DNA from: an uncultured Clostridia bacterium
GTDB taxonomy: Bacteria > Bacillota > Clostridia > Oscillospirales > Acutalibacteraceae
Direction of reading: 5' to 3'
Assembly (NCBI GenBank): GCA_946497265.1
Contig: CAMMKL010000085.1
Span: forward strand, 1-8,567
DNA: 8,567 bases
Shown: positions 1-5,930 of the stretch, one piece after another
How the letters are laid out: every line of letters begins with the position of its first letter
Position numbering within the stretch: the stretch's first letter is position 1
Made by a program: the position numbers and the translations under genes
Notes under the pieces: model-generated
What the model was told of the DNA's origin: nothing
Database searches by the model: none
What the model saw: the letters and a program-made list of their open reading frames with translations, nothing else

Positions 1-191
1 CCGGAGGCCACCACCGAAAGCTCCTTTCCGCGGTATACGCCGGTATAACCCAGCATCCCTCTCACCGTATTAAAGCATCGGAGATTGTCCAGATAATGTT
101 CTGCAATGTATTGGGCGCGCAGCGGGTCGCCCGGCATCAGCACGATTTCTTTAACATCTCCCGGCTGTGCCGCATTGTGCGGGGTTGCCAT
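1..191 (-). CDS. deoD: Purine nucleoside phosphorylase DeoD, N-terminal part (gene runs off the left edge)
   Basis: Cytosolic enzyme of purine salvage that splits purine (deoxy)ribonucleosides with phosphate into free base and (deoxy)ribose-1-phosphate. Reading leftward from the ATG at 191, 63 codons are visible, beginning MATPHNAAQPGD. They align without gaps to the start of the hexameric DeoD family. The phosphate-binding loop MPGDPLRA (residues 19-26) and the NTVRGMLGYTG segment (41-51) are present. With the initiator Met uncounted, His4, Gly20, Arg24 and Arg43 sit at the positions of the E. coli phosphate and nucleoside ligands. A strong Shine-Dalgarno AAAAGGAGG (199-207, minus strand) lies 7 bases before the ATG and fixes the start. 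The upstream neighbour on the same strand is the flippase, 183 bases away, so deoD may have its own promoter in 192-374; I see no convincing one. About three quarters of the protein lies outside the window. Confidence 0.95.
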   Translation of the reverse strand, partial: MATPHNAAQPGDVKEIVLMPGDPLRAQYIAEHYLDNLRCFNTVRGMLGYTGVYRGKELSVVAS

Positions 192-308
192 AGCGGTTCC
201 TCCTTTTCAAAAATAAATGTAAAGCGGACGATTTCTTTTTATTCTTATTTTAAATGGTTGAAATTAGGATAGTGAAACCTTTTTCTTATAATACAACAGA
301 ATACTAAC

Positions 309-342
309 CTTAGCAAACCGCCAAAACCGTTTTGATGCTAAG
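309..342. repeat. Inverted repeat between flippase and deoD
   Basis: The arms CTTAGCA (309-315) and TGCTAAG (336-342) are perfect complements. They enclose a smaller dyad CAAAACCGTTTTG (322-334). On the minus strand this lies just after the flippase stop and before deoD. It could be a 3' stabilising hairpin or weak terminator, but no T-run follows it, so it is not a standard intrinsic terminator. It could also be an operator for deoD. The function is not determinable here. Confidence 0.35.
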
Positions 343-374
343 AAAACCGTTACCACAATACTTTTTAGATATAT

Positions 375-1763
375 CTAACGGGCTCTCAATAGTTTTTTGG
401 CATTTTCAAATACCGGACGGAAGTTGATTTTTAAAATTGCCAATACAATTGCGATTTCGATCCATACCCAATAATCCGGTTCTAAAATCATCACAAAACA
501 TTCCGTTAAGAGCAATATCGTATTTACCGCCAACCTCAACGGGCTCCAATGGATCCGTATATATTTTTGGGTAGTGGTGGCGCGGATGAGAAAAACGCAG
601 AAATAACTGAGGAAGGTTGCAAAAGCCGCCCCGTTGACCTGAAAGATAGGAACTAAGATAAAGTTTAAAACAACGTTAATAGCCGCCCCAGCGATCATTG
701 TAAACATGGATTGCAGGCTGTTTTTTTTGACCATGTAAACACTGGCCAGAAAATTAACCAAACAGGAAAAGACGGTAGCTAATACAAGCAGCGGAATATA
801 CTGCCAAGCTCCAAAATAGCTTTCCTCGGCTGTAAGAACACGCACAATCACTTTAGACATCACAATCAGCAGCGAAGACGCCATGAATAGGATCGAGGTA
901 TAGGAATATGCCACTTTCGTAAAAAAGTGGGAACGGTTTTTTTCTTCCGTGATGGCGGACATCTGCCAGGCATCTAAGAATACACTGGCGACGAGCGTGA
1001 CAATAGAAGGGATTTTATAGGCTACCGCATACAGGCCGTTCGCCGCGTCCCCCAGATAATAGGATACCACATAACGGTCTGAAACATGAATCACCCACCA
1101 AAACATGGTATTCGGGATCATCGGAATGGCATATTTCAGCATAGAACGCACTGTTTTGAGGCGGACGCCTTTAAAACGGACGTGGCGGTACAGGCGCCCT
1201 GTGAAAAACAGGAAAAGAACCGACAAGGTGTCCGACGAAATGATGGCGCCCAAGTACCCCATAACTCCCCAGTGGAACTGTACCAGATACAAGACGTTAA
1301 ACAAAATCGTGGTCGCGGTGCTGAGCACGCCGTCAACAGCATACAGCCGTACCTCCCCCTTTGCCCGCACAAATTGAGAGCAAATCGAACGCAGGGAAGA
1401 CATCAGAACAAACAAATACATCAAAACCGTCTGATCGGATACAAAATCAATTTTGCTGACCAACGGATAAAAACACAATAGGATAACAAAGCCGGCGAAT
1501 ACCGCGGCAAGTCCGGTAGAAAAGACATCGGATTTTCTAACTGTTTTGTCCAATCCAAAACGAATCACCGCATTGACAATCCCCAACGAGACCAAAGGCA
1601 TCAACAAATTACCCGTCTGCAAAATCAGGTCGGTTACGCCAAACTCACTTGGGCTTAGAACCTTGGAGTACAAAGGCATTAACAGGAAGACTAAAACTTT
1701 GGAACTAAAAGTGCCGATAGCAAAAATAAAGGTATTCGACAGCAGCTTCTTATACTTATTCAC
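375..1763 (-). CDS. Polysaccharide/lipid-linked oligosaccharide flippase (Wzx-like, MOP superfamily)
   Basis: Integral membrane protein of 462 residues, the usual size for Wzx/MurJ-like members of the MOP (MATE/Wzx/MurJ) exporter superfamily. These proteins move lipid-linked glycans across the cytoplasmic membrane. The N-terminus carries the typical family opening (about residues 9-70: a first helix with FAIGTFSSKVLVFLLMPLYS, then SPSEFGVTDL and the second helix). About a dozen hydrophobic helices are spread over the length, with a polar middle around LLKTVRSMLKYAIPMIPN (about 200-217), which resembles the start of the second repeat in polysaccharide export proteins. The start is GTG at 1763, one base after the TGA of the XRE gene, with only a weak purine-rich stretch (GGGTGGGA) before it, so translation is probably coupled to the regulator. 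No glycosyltransferase or polymerase gene is nearby, so the substrate is unknown. MATE transporters are relatives, but the sequence looks more like the polysaccharide branch. Confidence 0.85.
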   Translation of the reverse strand: MNKYKKLLSNTFIFAIGTFSSKVLVFLLMPLYSKVLSPSEFGVTDLILQTGNLLMPLVSLGIVNAVIRFGLDKTVRKSDVFSTGLAAVFAGFVILLCFYPLVSKIDFVSDQTVLMYLFVLMSSLRSICSQFVRAKGEVRLYAVDGVLSTATTILFNVLYLVQFHWGVMGYLGAIISSDTLSVLFLFFTGRLYRHVRFKGVRLKTVRSMLKYAIPMIPNTMFWWVIHVSDRYVVSYYLGDAANGLYAVAYKIPSIVTLVASVFLDAWQMSAITEEKNRSHFFTKVAYSYTSILFMASSLLIVMSKVIVRVLTAEESYFGAWQYIPLLVLATVFSCLVNFLASVYMVKKNSLQSMFTMIAGAAINVVLNFILVPIFQVNGAAFATFLSYFCVFLIRATTTQKYIRIHWSPLRLAVNTILLLTECFVMILEPDYWVWIEIAIVLAILKINFRPVFENAKKLLRAR

Positions 1764-1764
1764 G

Positions 1765-2148
1765 TCAGTTTCCCACCCCGCTGTTTTTTCTTATCTGAAT
1801 GGTATGGACCAATTGCAGGATTTCTTCTTTCCCCATTTTCTGGCATGCAAGCAAAAGCTGCCGGAATTCGGGCCGGTTATGCAATAGTTCCATGCTCTTC
1901 CTTAGCTGCCTTTCCGCTGGATCGCCATTCGTAAAGGGCGCCGGATCGTCTTTTACCAATAGATATTCTACCGGCACTTGAAAGTACCGGCAAATTTTTG
2001 CTGTATACTGAGCCGAAAGCGCTTTGGTGCGGCCGGCTTTTAATTCCGAAAGGGAACTTCTGCTGATTTGCAGCTGACGGCACATCGCCGTAATGTTGGT
2101 ACCGGATCTACGGCATAACTCTTCAATCCTATTATACATTGTACCCAT
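1765..2148 (-). CDS. XRE-family (Cro/CI-type) helix-turn-helix regulator
   Basis: A 127-residue protein with an N-terminal HTH_3 domain (about residues 6-64). The helix-turn-helix is NITAMCRQLQISRSSLSELK (18-37), and QYTAKICRYFQVPVEYLL follows at 47-64, a typical end to the XRE five-helix fold. The C-terminal half (about 75-127) is predicted helical and may be a dimerisation or sensing segment; no peptidase (LexA/CI-type) motif is seen. The start is ATG at 2148 with AGAAGG six bases upstream; an alternative ATG sits three codons in. It is the first gene of a unit with the flippase (one-base gap), so it likely controls its own unit and perhaps the divergent DUF4358 gene. A near-consensus promoter with an embedded palindrome lies just upstream, consistent with autoregulation. 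Confidence 0.9.
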   Translation of the reverse strand: MGTMYNRIEELCRRSGTNITAMCRQLQISRSSLSELKAGRTKALSAQYTAKICRYFQVPVEYLLVKDDPAPFTNGDPAERQLRKSMELLHNRPEFRQLLLACQKMGKEEILQLVHTIQIRKNSGVGN

Positions 2149-2206
2149 AGCATACCTTCTTTTGATAAGTTACAAACATTTCTTTACAACCCATAAGAAT
2201 GCTTTT

Positions 2207-2235
2207 ATAGTATTACAGAATTATGTAATTGTCAA
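2207..2235 (-). promoter_or_regulatory. Sigma-A promoter of the XRE-flippase unit
   Basis: On the minus strand there is a perfect -35 TTGACA (2230-2235), a 17-base spacer and a -10 TACTAT (2207-2212), about 60 bases before the XRE ATG. This is one of the best promoter matches in the window. An imperfect palindrome fills most of the spacer, so a bound repressor would directly block RNA polymerase. Confidence 0.75.
2213..2228. promoter_or_regulatory. Candidate XRE operator, site 1
   Basis: TTACAGAATTATGTAA is a 16-bp dyad with one mismatched pair, with half-sites TTACA and TGTAA. It lies wholly between the -35 and -10 of the XRE promoter. XRE proteins commonly repress their own promoters from such sites. 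Additional single TTACA half-sites occur at about 2170 and 2184. Assignment to this regulator is inferred. Confidence 0.5.
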
Positions 2236-2324
2236 TCTTTTTCTTTCCAATCTTCCTTTATTGTATTTTAAACGACGCTTCTCAAAAGTTTACGGCTCCA
2301 TTTCCAATGAAATAGGGTGACAGG

Positions 2325-2338
2325 TTACAGTATTGTAA
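2325..2338. promoter_or_regulatory. Candidate XRE operator, site 2
   Basis: TTACAGTATTGTAA is a 14-bp dyad with one mismatched pair and the same TTACA/TGTAA half-sites as the site at 2213, but two bases shorter in the centre. It lies on the far side of the divergent region, about 50 bases before the poorly conserved promoter-like sequence of the DUF4358 gene (TATGAT at 2381-2386 is a possible -10). The remaining bases from 2239 to 2486 are AT-rich and show no other gene. Confidence 0.4.
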
Positions 2339-2486
2339 TCCCATATAAATTTCTTTATTAAAATTAAATTCTTAAGATTTTATGATACACTGCTTTTCAA
2401 GAGAGGAATTCAAGATAATATATAAATATGAAAAAATATTATGAAATGCGTGTAAAAAGCAAACCACGACAATTGATTATTGGATA

Positions 2487-2496
2487 AGGAAGGGGG
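2487..2496 (+). promoter_or_regulatory. Strong ribosome binding site pointing to an ATA start at 2505
   Basis: AGGAAGGGGG lies eight bases before the ATA at 2505. No ATG, GTG or TTG is in frame between the upstream in-frame stop (TGA, 2442-2444) and the GTG at 2571. The GTG at 2571 has no Shine-Dalgarno. The spacing and the protein sequence after 2505 (basic residues, then a full hydrophobic helix) both favour 2505. Confidence 0.55.
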
Positions 2497-2504
2497 TATT
2501 CACA

Positions 2505-3017
2505 ATAGCAGTTTCATCTCATAAAAAGAGGATTACCGCTATTTGCCTCTTTTGCCTCGCCGTTGCCATTGTGGGCGCTTTCTTATTTGTCTGGAAGAGC
2601 GTGCGGTATCAAAATTATAAAGAGGAACCCGATATCCCCGCACATGAAATTACCAAACAGATTTTATCGGAATTAAGCATTACAGACATGACGGCTGTCC
2701 CCTATGGACAATTGTCGCGCCATTATGATCTTCCTTCTTTTTTAATTCGTGATTTTTCCGTTTATATGAGCTCCTCCGCCAACCGGGGCGACGAGCTGGC
2801 TTGTTTTCGTCTTTGGGACCCAATGGATTATCCGGATTTGGAACAATTAATTGCAACGCATATTGAAATCAAATCCCAAGGCTTTAAAGAACTTAGCCCT
2901 ACCGAATACGATAAGATTCAGCAATATCGCATTGAATGGAAGGGCAGCTATGTACTGGTTTATATTGGTAACAATCCCGATACGGTTTCAAAAATTTTTT
3001 ATACCATACTCGCTTAA
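2505..3017 (+). CDS. Membrane-anchored DUF4358-family protein (non-standard ATA start, or GTG at 2571)
   Basis: Read from ATA at 2505 the product is 170 residues: a short basic N-terminus (AVSSHKKR), one transmembrane helix (about 10-30, ending FLFVW), and an extracytoplasmic domain. From the standard GTG at 2571 it would be 148 residues with half the helix lost and no ribosome binding site. The domain matches the pattern of DUF4358: a mid-section ending in a predicted strand before RGDELACFRLWD, a helix with DYPDLEQLIATHIEIKSQGF, then YDKIQQYRIEWKGSYVLVYIGN and a final helix. The function of this family is unknown; members are secreted or membrane-anchored in Clostridia, often as lipoproteins. 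No lipobox is seen here, so a membrane anchor is more likely. It is divergent from the XRE-flippase unit and is followed by tRNA-Gly, which has its own promoter. Confidence 0.75.
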   Translation: MAVSSHKKRITAICLFCLAVAIVGAFLFVWKSVRYQNYKEEPDIPAHEITKQILSELSITDMTAVPYGQLSRHYDLPSFLIRDFSVYMSSSANRGDELACFRLWDPMDYPDLEQLIATHIEIKSQGFKELSPTEYDKIQQYRIEWKGSYVLVYIGNNPDTVSKIFYTILA

Positions 3018-3022
3018 AATTC

Positions 3023-3051
3023 TTGCATTTTGATTTTACTTATGCTATACT
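3023..3051 (+). promoter_or_regulatory. Promoter of tRNA-Gly
   Basis: The -35 TTGCAT (3023-3028), a 17-base spacer and the -10 TATACT (3046-3051) lie 13 bases before the first base of the tRNA, only a few bases after the DUF4358 stop. The tRNA is therefore likely transcribed independently. Confidence 0.75.
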
Positions 3052-3064
3052 AATTTACTGTTAG

Positions 3065-3138
3065 GCGGATGTAGTTCAATGGTAGAACACCAGCTTCCCA
3101 AGCTGGATACGCGGGTTCGATTCCCGTCATCCGCTCCA
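3065..3138 (+). tRNA. tRNA-Gly, anticodon CCC
   Basis: A complete cloverleaf can be folded by eye. The acceptor stem is GCGGATG (3065-3071) with CATCCGC (3128-3134). The D-stem is GTTC (3074-3077) with GAAC (3085-3088). The anticodon stem is CCAGC (3090-3094) with GCTGG (3102-3106) and the loop is TTCCCAA, giving anticodon CCC at 3097-3099. The variable loop has four bases. The T-stem is GCGGG with CCCGT around the loop TTCGATT. The discriminator base is T3135 and CCA is encoded at 3136-3138. It reads GGG glycine codons. An intrinsic terminator follows immediately. Confidence 0.97.
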
Positions 3139-3139
3139 C

Positions 3140-3180
3140 ACCTGCGGTGAGTAAGTTGCACACCGCAGGTTTTCTTTTTT
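3140..3180 (+). terminator. Intrinsic terminator of tRNA-Gly
   Basis: A 10-bp perfect stem, ACCTGCGGTG (3140-3149) with CACCGCAGGT (3161-3170), has an 11-base loop and is followed by TTTCTTTTTT. It begins two bases after the CCA end of the tRNA. Confidence 0.9.
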
Positions 3181-3190
3181 GTCAGATCTT

Positions 3191-3219
3191 GTGCCCACAT
3201 TTTCAGAGGGCACTTTTTT
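3191..3219 (+). terminator. Second terminator-like hairpin
   Basis: GTGCCC (3191-3196) pairs with GGGCAC (3208-3213), directly followed by six T. It lies ten bases after the tRNA terminator and could act as a back-up. Confidence 0.65.
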
Positions 3220-3288
3220 GTAACGCAAACCCACCAGGCTAAGCCGGGGCGCACTGCGTTCCAGGTTTGGCCTTTTCTTTTATTTTTC

Positions 3289-3318
3289 ATACTCGCGTTT
3301 GTAGCGGGTATCTTTTTT
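3289..3318 (+). terminator. Terminator-like hairpin within the repeat island
   Basis: ATACTCGC (3289-3296) pairs with GCGGGTAT (3304-3311), with one G-U pair and a 7-base loop, followed by C and six T. No gene upstream clearly needs it. It shares the CGCGTT(T/C)GTAGCGG block with a similar small hairpin at 3545-3564. Confidence 0.45.
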
Positions 3319-3488
3319 GCTCCGACGTATTTTTTGCCAACGGTCGATATACGCCATCCGCCTGCTTCCTTGCTCGTCCTCCAAATATCACGCTTGGTGC
3401 CTATACGCTTGTAAACGCATAGCTACGCATTAGTGTGCTATGAGTACCCTTCTGTTAGATCGCATTTTTGATGAAATCTTTTTTGTAA

Positions 3489-3528
3489 CACAAACCTGCG
3501 GTGAGCAATTTGCGACCACAGGTTTGTG
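3489..3528 (+). repeat. Long hairpin, diverged copy of the tRNA terminator stem
   Basis: CACAAACCTGCGGT (3489-3502) pairs with ACCACAGGTTTGTG (3515-3528), a 14-bp stem with a single mismatch and a 12-base loop. The left arm and loop resemble the terminator at 3140-3170. No T-run follows directly. Confidence 0.6.
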
Positions 3529-3602
3529 GGTGCGACTCGGCCACCCGCGTTCGTAGCGGTTTTTGGGGGTAGCGTCCCCACTTCGTTCCAATTTTTTCCA
3601 TA

Positions 3603-3653
3603 GCCCGTACATTGATTGGGAGCATTTCCAATTAGTACGGGCCCTATTTTTTT
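3603..3653 (+). terminator. Strong intrinsic terminator at the end of the repeat island
   Basis: GCCCGTAC (3603-3610) pairs with GTACGGGC (3635-3642), with an inner ATTGG/CCAAT pairing that extends the stem. CTA and seven T (3647-3653) follow. It reads on the plus strand, yet the nearest plus-strand genes (the tRNA and DUF4358) end about 500 bases earlier. It may end an unrecognised small RNA or be a leftover. On the minus strand there is no T-run, so it is not an obvious MATE terminator. Confidence 0.65.
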
Positions 3654-3757
3654 AAATATAATCCCTGCCATAACTGATCCATTTCTGTGTTGGGCTCTGC
3701 CTTCGTACCGTTAAACATAAGGTTTACCTACAGCCCGCGCCCCCATAAGCTTATCCC

Positions 3758-5143
3758 TTAGGACGCCGTCTCTTCCGTTGTTGCAGATATCTGTTTTAAC
3801 GCCTTTCGGAACTGGAACGTAAAAAGAACGCAGGTAAAAGAAACAGCCAGGAAATCCGCCACCGGCTCCGCCATGTAAACCGCCGTTGCTTTATCTGCTG
3901 AGAAAAACAGAGGCATGATGTAAATCAGCGGGATCAACAGGATAAATTTGCGCATAATTGCCACTAGGATGGACGCCTTTGCATTGCCCAGGGAAGTAAA
4001 GGTCATTTGGCAGGCAATCTGGATGCCAAACAGCAGCAGGCAAGCCATGTAAATACGGAGAGCGGTTTTCGTGAATGCCAAAAGTTCCGGGGAATTGGTA
4101 AACATAGCGGCAAACGCTTGAGGGAATAGCATCACGCATGCCCATAACAGCGTAGAATATACTAAACTGGCTCTGAGCAGCAGCCGAAAGGCCGCCTTCA
4201 CCCGGTGGGGGTTGCGTGCGCCGAAGTTGTAGCTGATAATAGGCTGGGCACCCTGTCCAAGCCCCTGCAAGGGCAGCATGGCAAACTGCATCACACTGGT
4301 CAGGATGGTCATGGCACCGACCGCAATATCTCCCCCATAACGCAGCAAAGAGGAATTAAAGCAGATAGAAATCACGCTTTCACTGGCCTGCATGATAAAG
4401 GTGGACAGTCCCAGGGCCAAGCTCGGAAGAACGATGCTCGCATCCAATCCCAGGTTTTTAACCCGGAGCTTAAGATGCGTCTTTTTCCCACAAAGAAAAA
4501 GGAGCACCCATACACAAGACATAGCCTGTGATAGGACGGTCGCCCAAGCAGCACCCGCCACTCCCATATGAAAACCAAAGATAAAGATGGGATCCAGGAT
4601 GATATTCGCCACCGCGCCGATGAGCACGGAAAGCATACCGGTTTTGGCAAAGCCTTGGGCGGTAATAAACGCATTCATGCCCAGTGTCATCTGTACGAAC
4701 AGCGTACCTATGGCATAGATATTCATGTATTCGACACCATATTCAATGGTGTTTTTACTGGCCCCGAACGCCATAAGAAAATCCCGGTTCCAGATGAGAA
4801 GCGCCGCTGTCAAAAGGATAGAAATCAGGAATTGAACAACAAAGCAATTGCCAAGAGTTTTTTCTGCGGATTTGTGATCCCCTCTTCCCATAAAGATGGA
4901 GGCCCTCGGTGCGCCGCCGTAACCGGCAAATGCTGCGAACGCCGTTACAATCATAATCAAAGGCATACACACCCCGACACCGGTCAGGGCTTTATCCCCG
5001 GTATCCGGGATGTGGCCGATGTATATGCGGTCCACAATATTATAGAGCATATTGATGATCTGTGCTGTTACGGTAGGTAAGGCCAGCTTTAAAAGAAGTT
5101 TTCCGACTGGTTCCTTACCCAAAAAATCCCTTTCTTCACTCAT
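3758..5143 (-). CDS. MATE-family multidrug/cation antiporter, MepA-like
   Basis: A 461-residue membrane protein of the multidrug and toxic compound extrusion family, which exports cationic or amphipathic compounds using an Na+ or H+ gradient. The start MSEERDFLGKEPVGKLLLKL is the standard opening of MepA-like MATE proteins. ALPTVTAQIINMLYNIVDRI and IGHIPDTG follow, and later the internal repeat shows GQGAQPIISYNFGARN, a hallmark of this subgroup. About twelve helices in two halves are visible. The ATG at 5143 has AGAGGAG six bases upstream and overlaps the end of the MarR gene by eight bases. The longer in-frame extension up to 5263 runs inside the MarR gene in another frame and is not real. 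The MarR-MATE order mirrors mepR-mepA of Staphylococcus, suggesting induction by substrates. No clear terminator follows the stop. Confidence 0.92.
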   Translation of the reverse strand: MSEERDFLGKEPVGKLLLKLALPTVTAQIINMLYNIVDRIYIGHIPDTGDKALTGVGVCMPLIMIVTAFAAFAGYGGAPRASIFMGRGDHKSAEKTLGNCFVVQFLISILLTAALLIWNRDFLMAFGASKNTIEYGVEYMNIYAIGTLFVQMTLGMNAFITAQGFAKTGMLSVLIGAVANIILDPIFIFGFHMGVAGAAWATVLSQAMSCVWVLLFLCGKKTHLKLRVKNLGLDASIVLPSLALGLSTFIMQASESVISICFNSSLLRYGGDIAVGAMTILTSVMQFAMLPLQGLGQGAQPIISYNFGARNPHRVKAAFRLLLRASLVYSTLLWACVMLFPQAFAAMFTNSPELLAFTKTALRIYMACLLLFGIQIACQMTFTSLGNAKASILVAIMRKFILLIPLIYIMPLFFSADKATAVYMAEPVADFLAVSFTCVLFTFQFRKALKQISATTEETAS

Positions 5144-5588
5144 GACAGACTCCTCTTTCCGATGCAATCTTTGTATTTTCTGCAATTCGTTCATTAAAAC
5201 GGGTAAATTGTTTCTCCTCTTCCTTGGTAAAACCCTGAAATATTTGTTTTCGAAAGTTTTCACGCACCTCTTCTATTTTTTTCGTAATGGGGCTGGACTC
5301 GGAGGTAAGGGAAAGGTGAATGCGCCTCCGATCTTCGGTATCCTGCCGGCGCAGCAGCAGGGATTTTTGGATCAAGCTTTCTACCGCCTGTGATACATTG
5401 CTTTTCGAAAGCATCCGAAGCTCTACAATATCTGCGGCGGTATCCCGGCCGGGATTGTTGTAAAGGAAACTGATGATGGTAGCTTCGATAGGTACCAAGC
5501 CATACTGGTCGCAAACTGGTTTGAGCAAACTGTCATACAATTTGATGATTCGCCGAATGTTCACTAAAAGCGTATTTGTGCGGTACAT
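5136..5588 (-). CDS. MarR-family transcriptional regulator, likely repressor of the adjacent MATE gene
   Basis: A 150-residue winged-helix protein. Helices around 33-45, 50-58 and 61-77 form the HTH (LSKSNVSQAVESLIQKSLL is the recognition part). The wing contains DTEDRRRIHLSLT (83-95), the family's conserved D-x-x-D-R-R motif. N- and C-terminal helices (5-28 and 100-145) would form the dimer interface. The start ATG at 5588 has AAGGGGAG upstream. Its last codons overlap the MATE start (ATGAGTGA), so the two genes are translationally coupled. MarR proteins of this type usually bind a palindrome near their own promoter and release it when a small ligand binds; such a palindrome lies 35 bases upstream. 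Confidence 0.93.
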   Translation of the reverse strand: MYRTNTLLVNIRRIIKLYDSLLKPVCDQYGLVPIEATIISFLYNNPGRDTAADIVELRMLSKSNVSQAVESLIQKSLLLRRQDTEDRRRIHLSLTSESSPITKKIEEVRENFRKQIFQGFTKEEEKQFTRFNERIAENTKIASERGVCHE

Positions 5589-5622
5589 ATGGAACTCCCC
5601 TTTTCAATAGTGTAAAAACAAT

Positions 5623-5642
5623 ACTGTTATATATATAACGGT
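5623..5642. promoter_or_regulatory. Candidate MarR operator
   Basis: ACTGTTATATATATAACGGT is a 20-bp dyad with a perfect 14-bp core (GTTATATATATAAC, 5626-5639) and one mismatched pair in the arms. It lies just downstream of the predicted -10 of the marR promoter and before the ribosome binding site, a typical MarR repression position. The binding protein is inferred from the location. Confidence 0.6.
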
Positions 5643-5656
5643 TTCTACAACAAACT

Positions 5657-5684
5657 ATTTTACTCTTAAAATTCAAAGAGTCAA
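5657..5684 (-). promoter_or_regulatory. Promoter of the MarR-MATE unit
   Basis: On the minus strand the -35 is TTGACT (5679-5684) and the -10 is TAAAAT (5657-5662) with a 16-base spacer, about 70 bases before the MarR ATG. Between this promoter and the terminator at 5881 (5685-5880) I see no gene, only AT-rich sequence. Confidence 0.55.
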
Positions 5685-5880
5685 GTAGTAACCAAACTTT
5701 TTTTCAGTTTATTTACATTCATAAAAGAAAAGCCTATATACACAAATCCCTCAAAGACGGATCACCACTCAAACATTCAGAGGAAGTATTACTACATAAA
5801 CTTCGAAACAAGAGGAACCGTATTATGAAATCCTGTAAATGGGAAGAAAATTCCCAATAACCTTTAACTCCTATACGAAG

Positions 5881-5916
5881 AAAAGCGCGCTGCGATATGA
5901 TTGCAGCGCGCTTTTT
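5881..5916. terminator. Strong hairpin terminator of the FAD oxidoreductase unit (usable on both strands)
   Basis: AGCGCGCTGC (5884-5893) pairs perfectly with GCAGCGCGCT (5903-5912) around a nine-base loop, with further A-T pairs outside. A T-rich tract follows in both directions. It lies 15 bases after the stop of the FAD gene and insulates that unit from the MarR promoter. Confidence 0.88.
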
Positions 5917-5930
5917 CGGAATTTACGTGA

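Larger units (their letters stand above)
3139..3660. repeat. Hairpin-rich non-coding repeat island after the tRNA
   Basis: No credible gene lies between the tRNA and the MATE gene. The stretch holds at least seven stem-loops and several short, diverged direct repeats. CCTGCGGTGAG occurs at 3141 and 3495, each opening a hairpin closed by GCAGGT or ACAGGT. TTTTTTGTAAC(G/A)CAAACC occurs at 3214 and 3480, each followed by a GGTTTG that can pair back (3264-3269 and 3521-3526). CGCGTT(T/C)GTAGCGG occurs at 3294 and 3546. The offsets differ (354, 266 and 252 bases), so the blocks look like mosaic copies rather than one clean duplication. The antisense reading frames share a CVTKK peptide only because of these repeats. 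I see nothing further in 3661-3757. Confidence 0.65.

Noticed and set aside
365..378. Perfect palindrome TTAGATATATCTAA at the flippase stop codon
   Set aside because: AT-only core with no GC stem or T-run; expected by chance in AT-rich intergenic DNA.
2428..2487. 19-codon frame (MKKYYEMRVK...) ending at the Shine-Dalgarno of the DUF4358 gene, a possible leader peptide
   Set aside because: No properly spaced ribosome binding site and no regulatory codon run; its position before the gene could be chance.
3045..3290. Open frame of 81 codons on the minus strand containing DGNRTRVSSLGSWCSTIELHP
   Set aside because: It is antisense to tRNA-Gly; this peptide is a well-known artefact of reading a tRNA backwards. 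The rest is antisense to terminator hairpins.
3430..3671. Two overlapping minus-strand frames of 60 and 77 codons in the repeat island
   Set aside because: They run through stem-loops, lack ribosome binding sites, and resemble the frame at 3045-3290 (shared CVTKK) only because of the DNA repeats.
3065..3757. Possible integrated element at the 3' end of the tRNA
   Set aside because: No second copy of the tRNA 3' end and no integrase or phage gene is present in the window.
5144..5263. 40-residue N-terminal extension of the MATE protein
   Set aside because: It lies inside the MarR gene in a different frame, while ATG at 5143 has a strong Shine-Dalgarno and matches the family start.
5825..5860. 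11-codon frame on the plus strand with AGAGGAA nearby
   Set aside because: Too short to support, with no context and no promoter.
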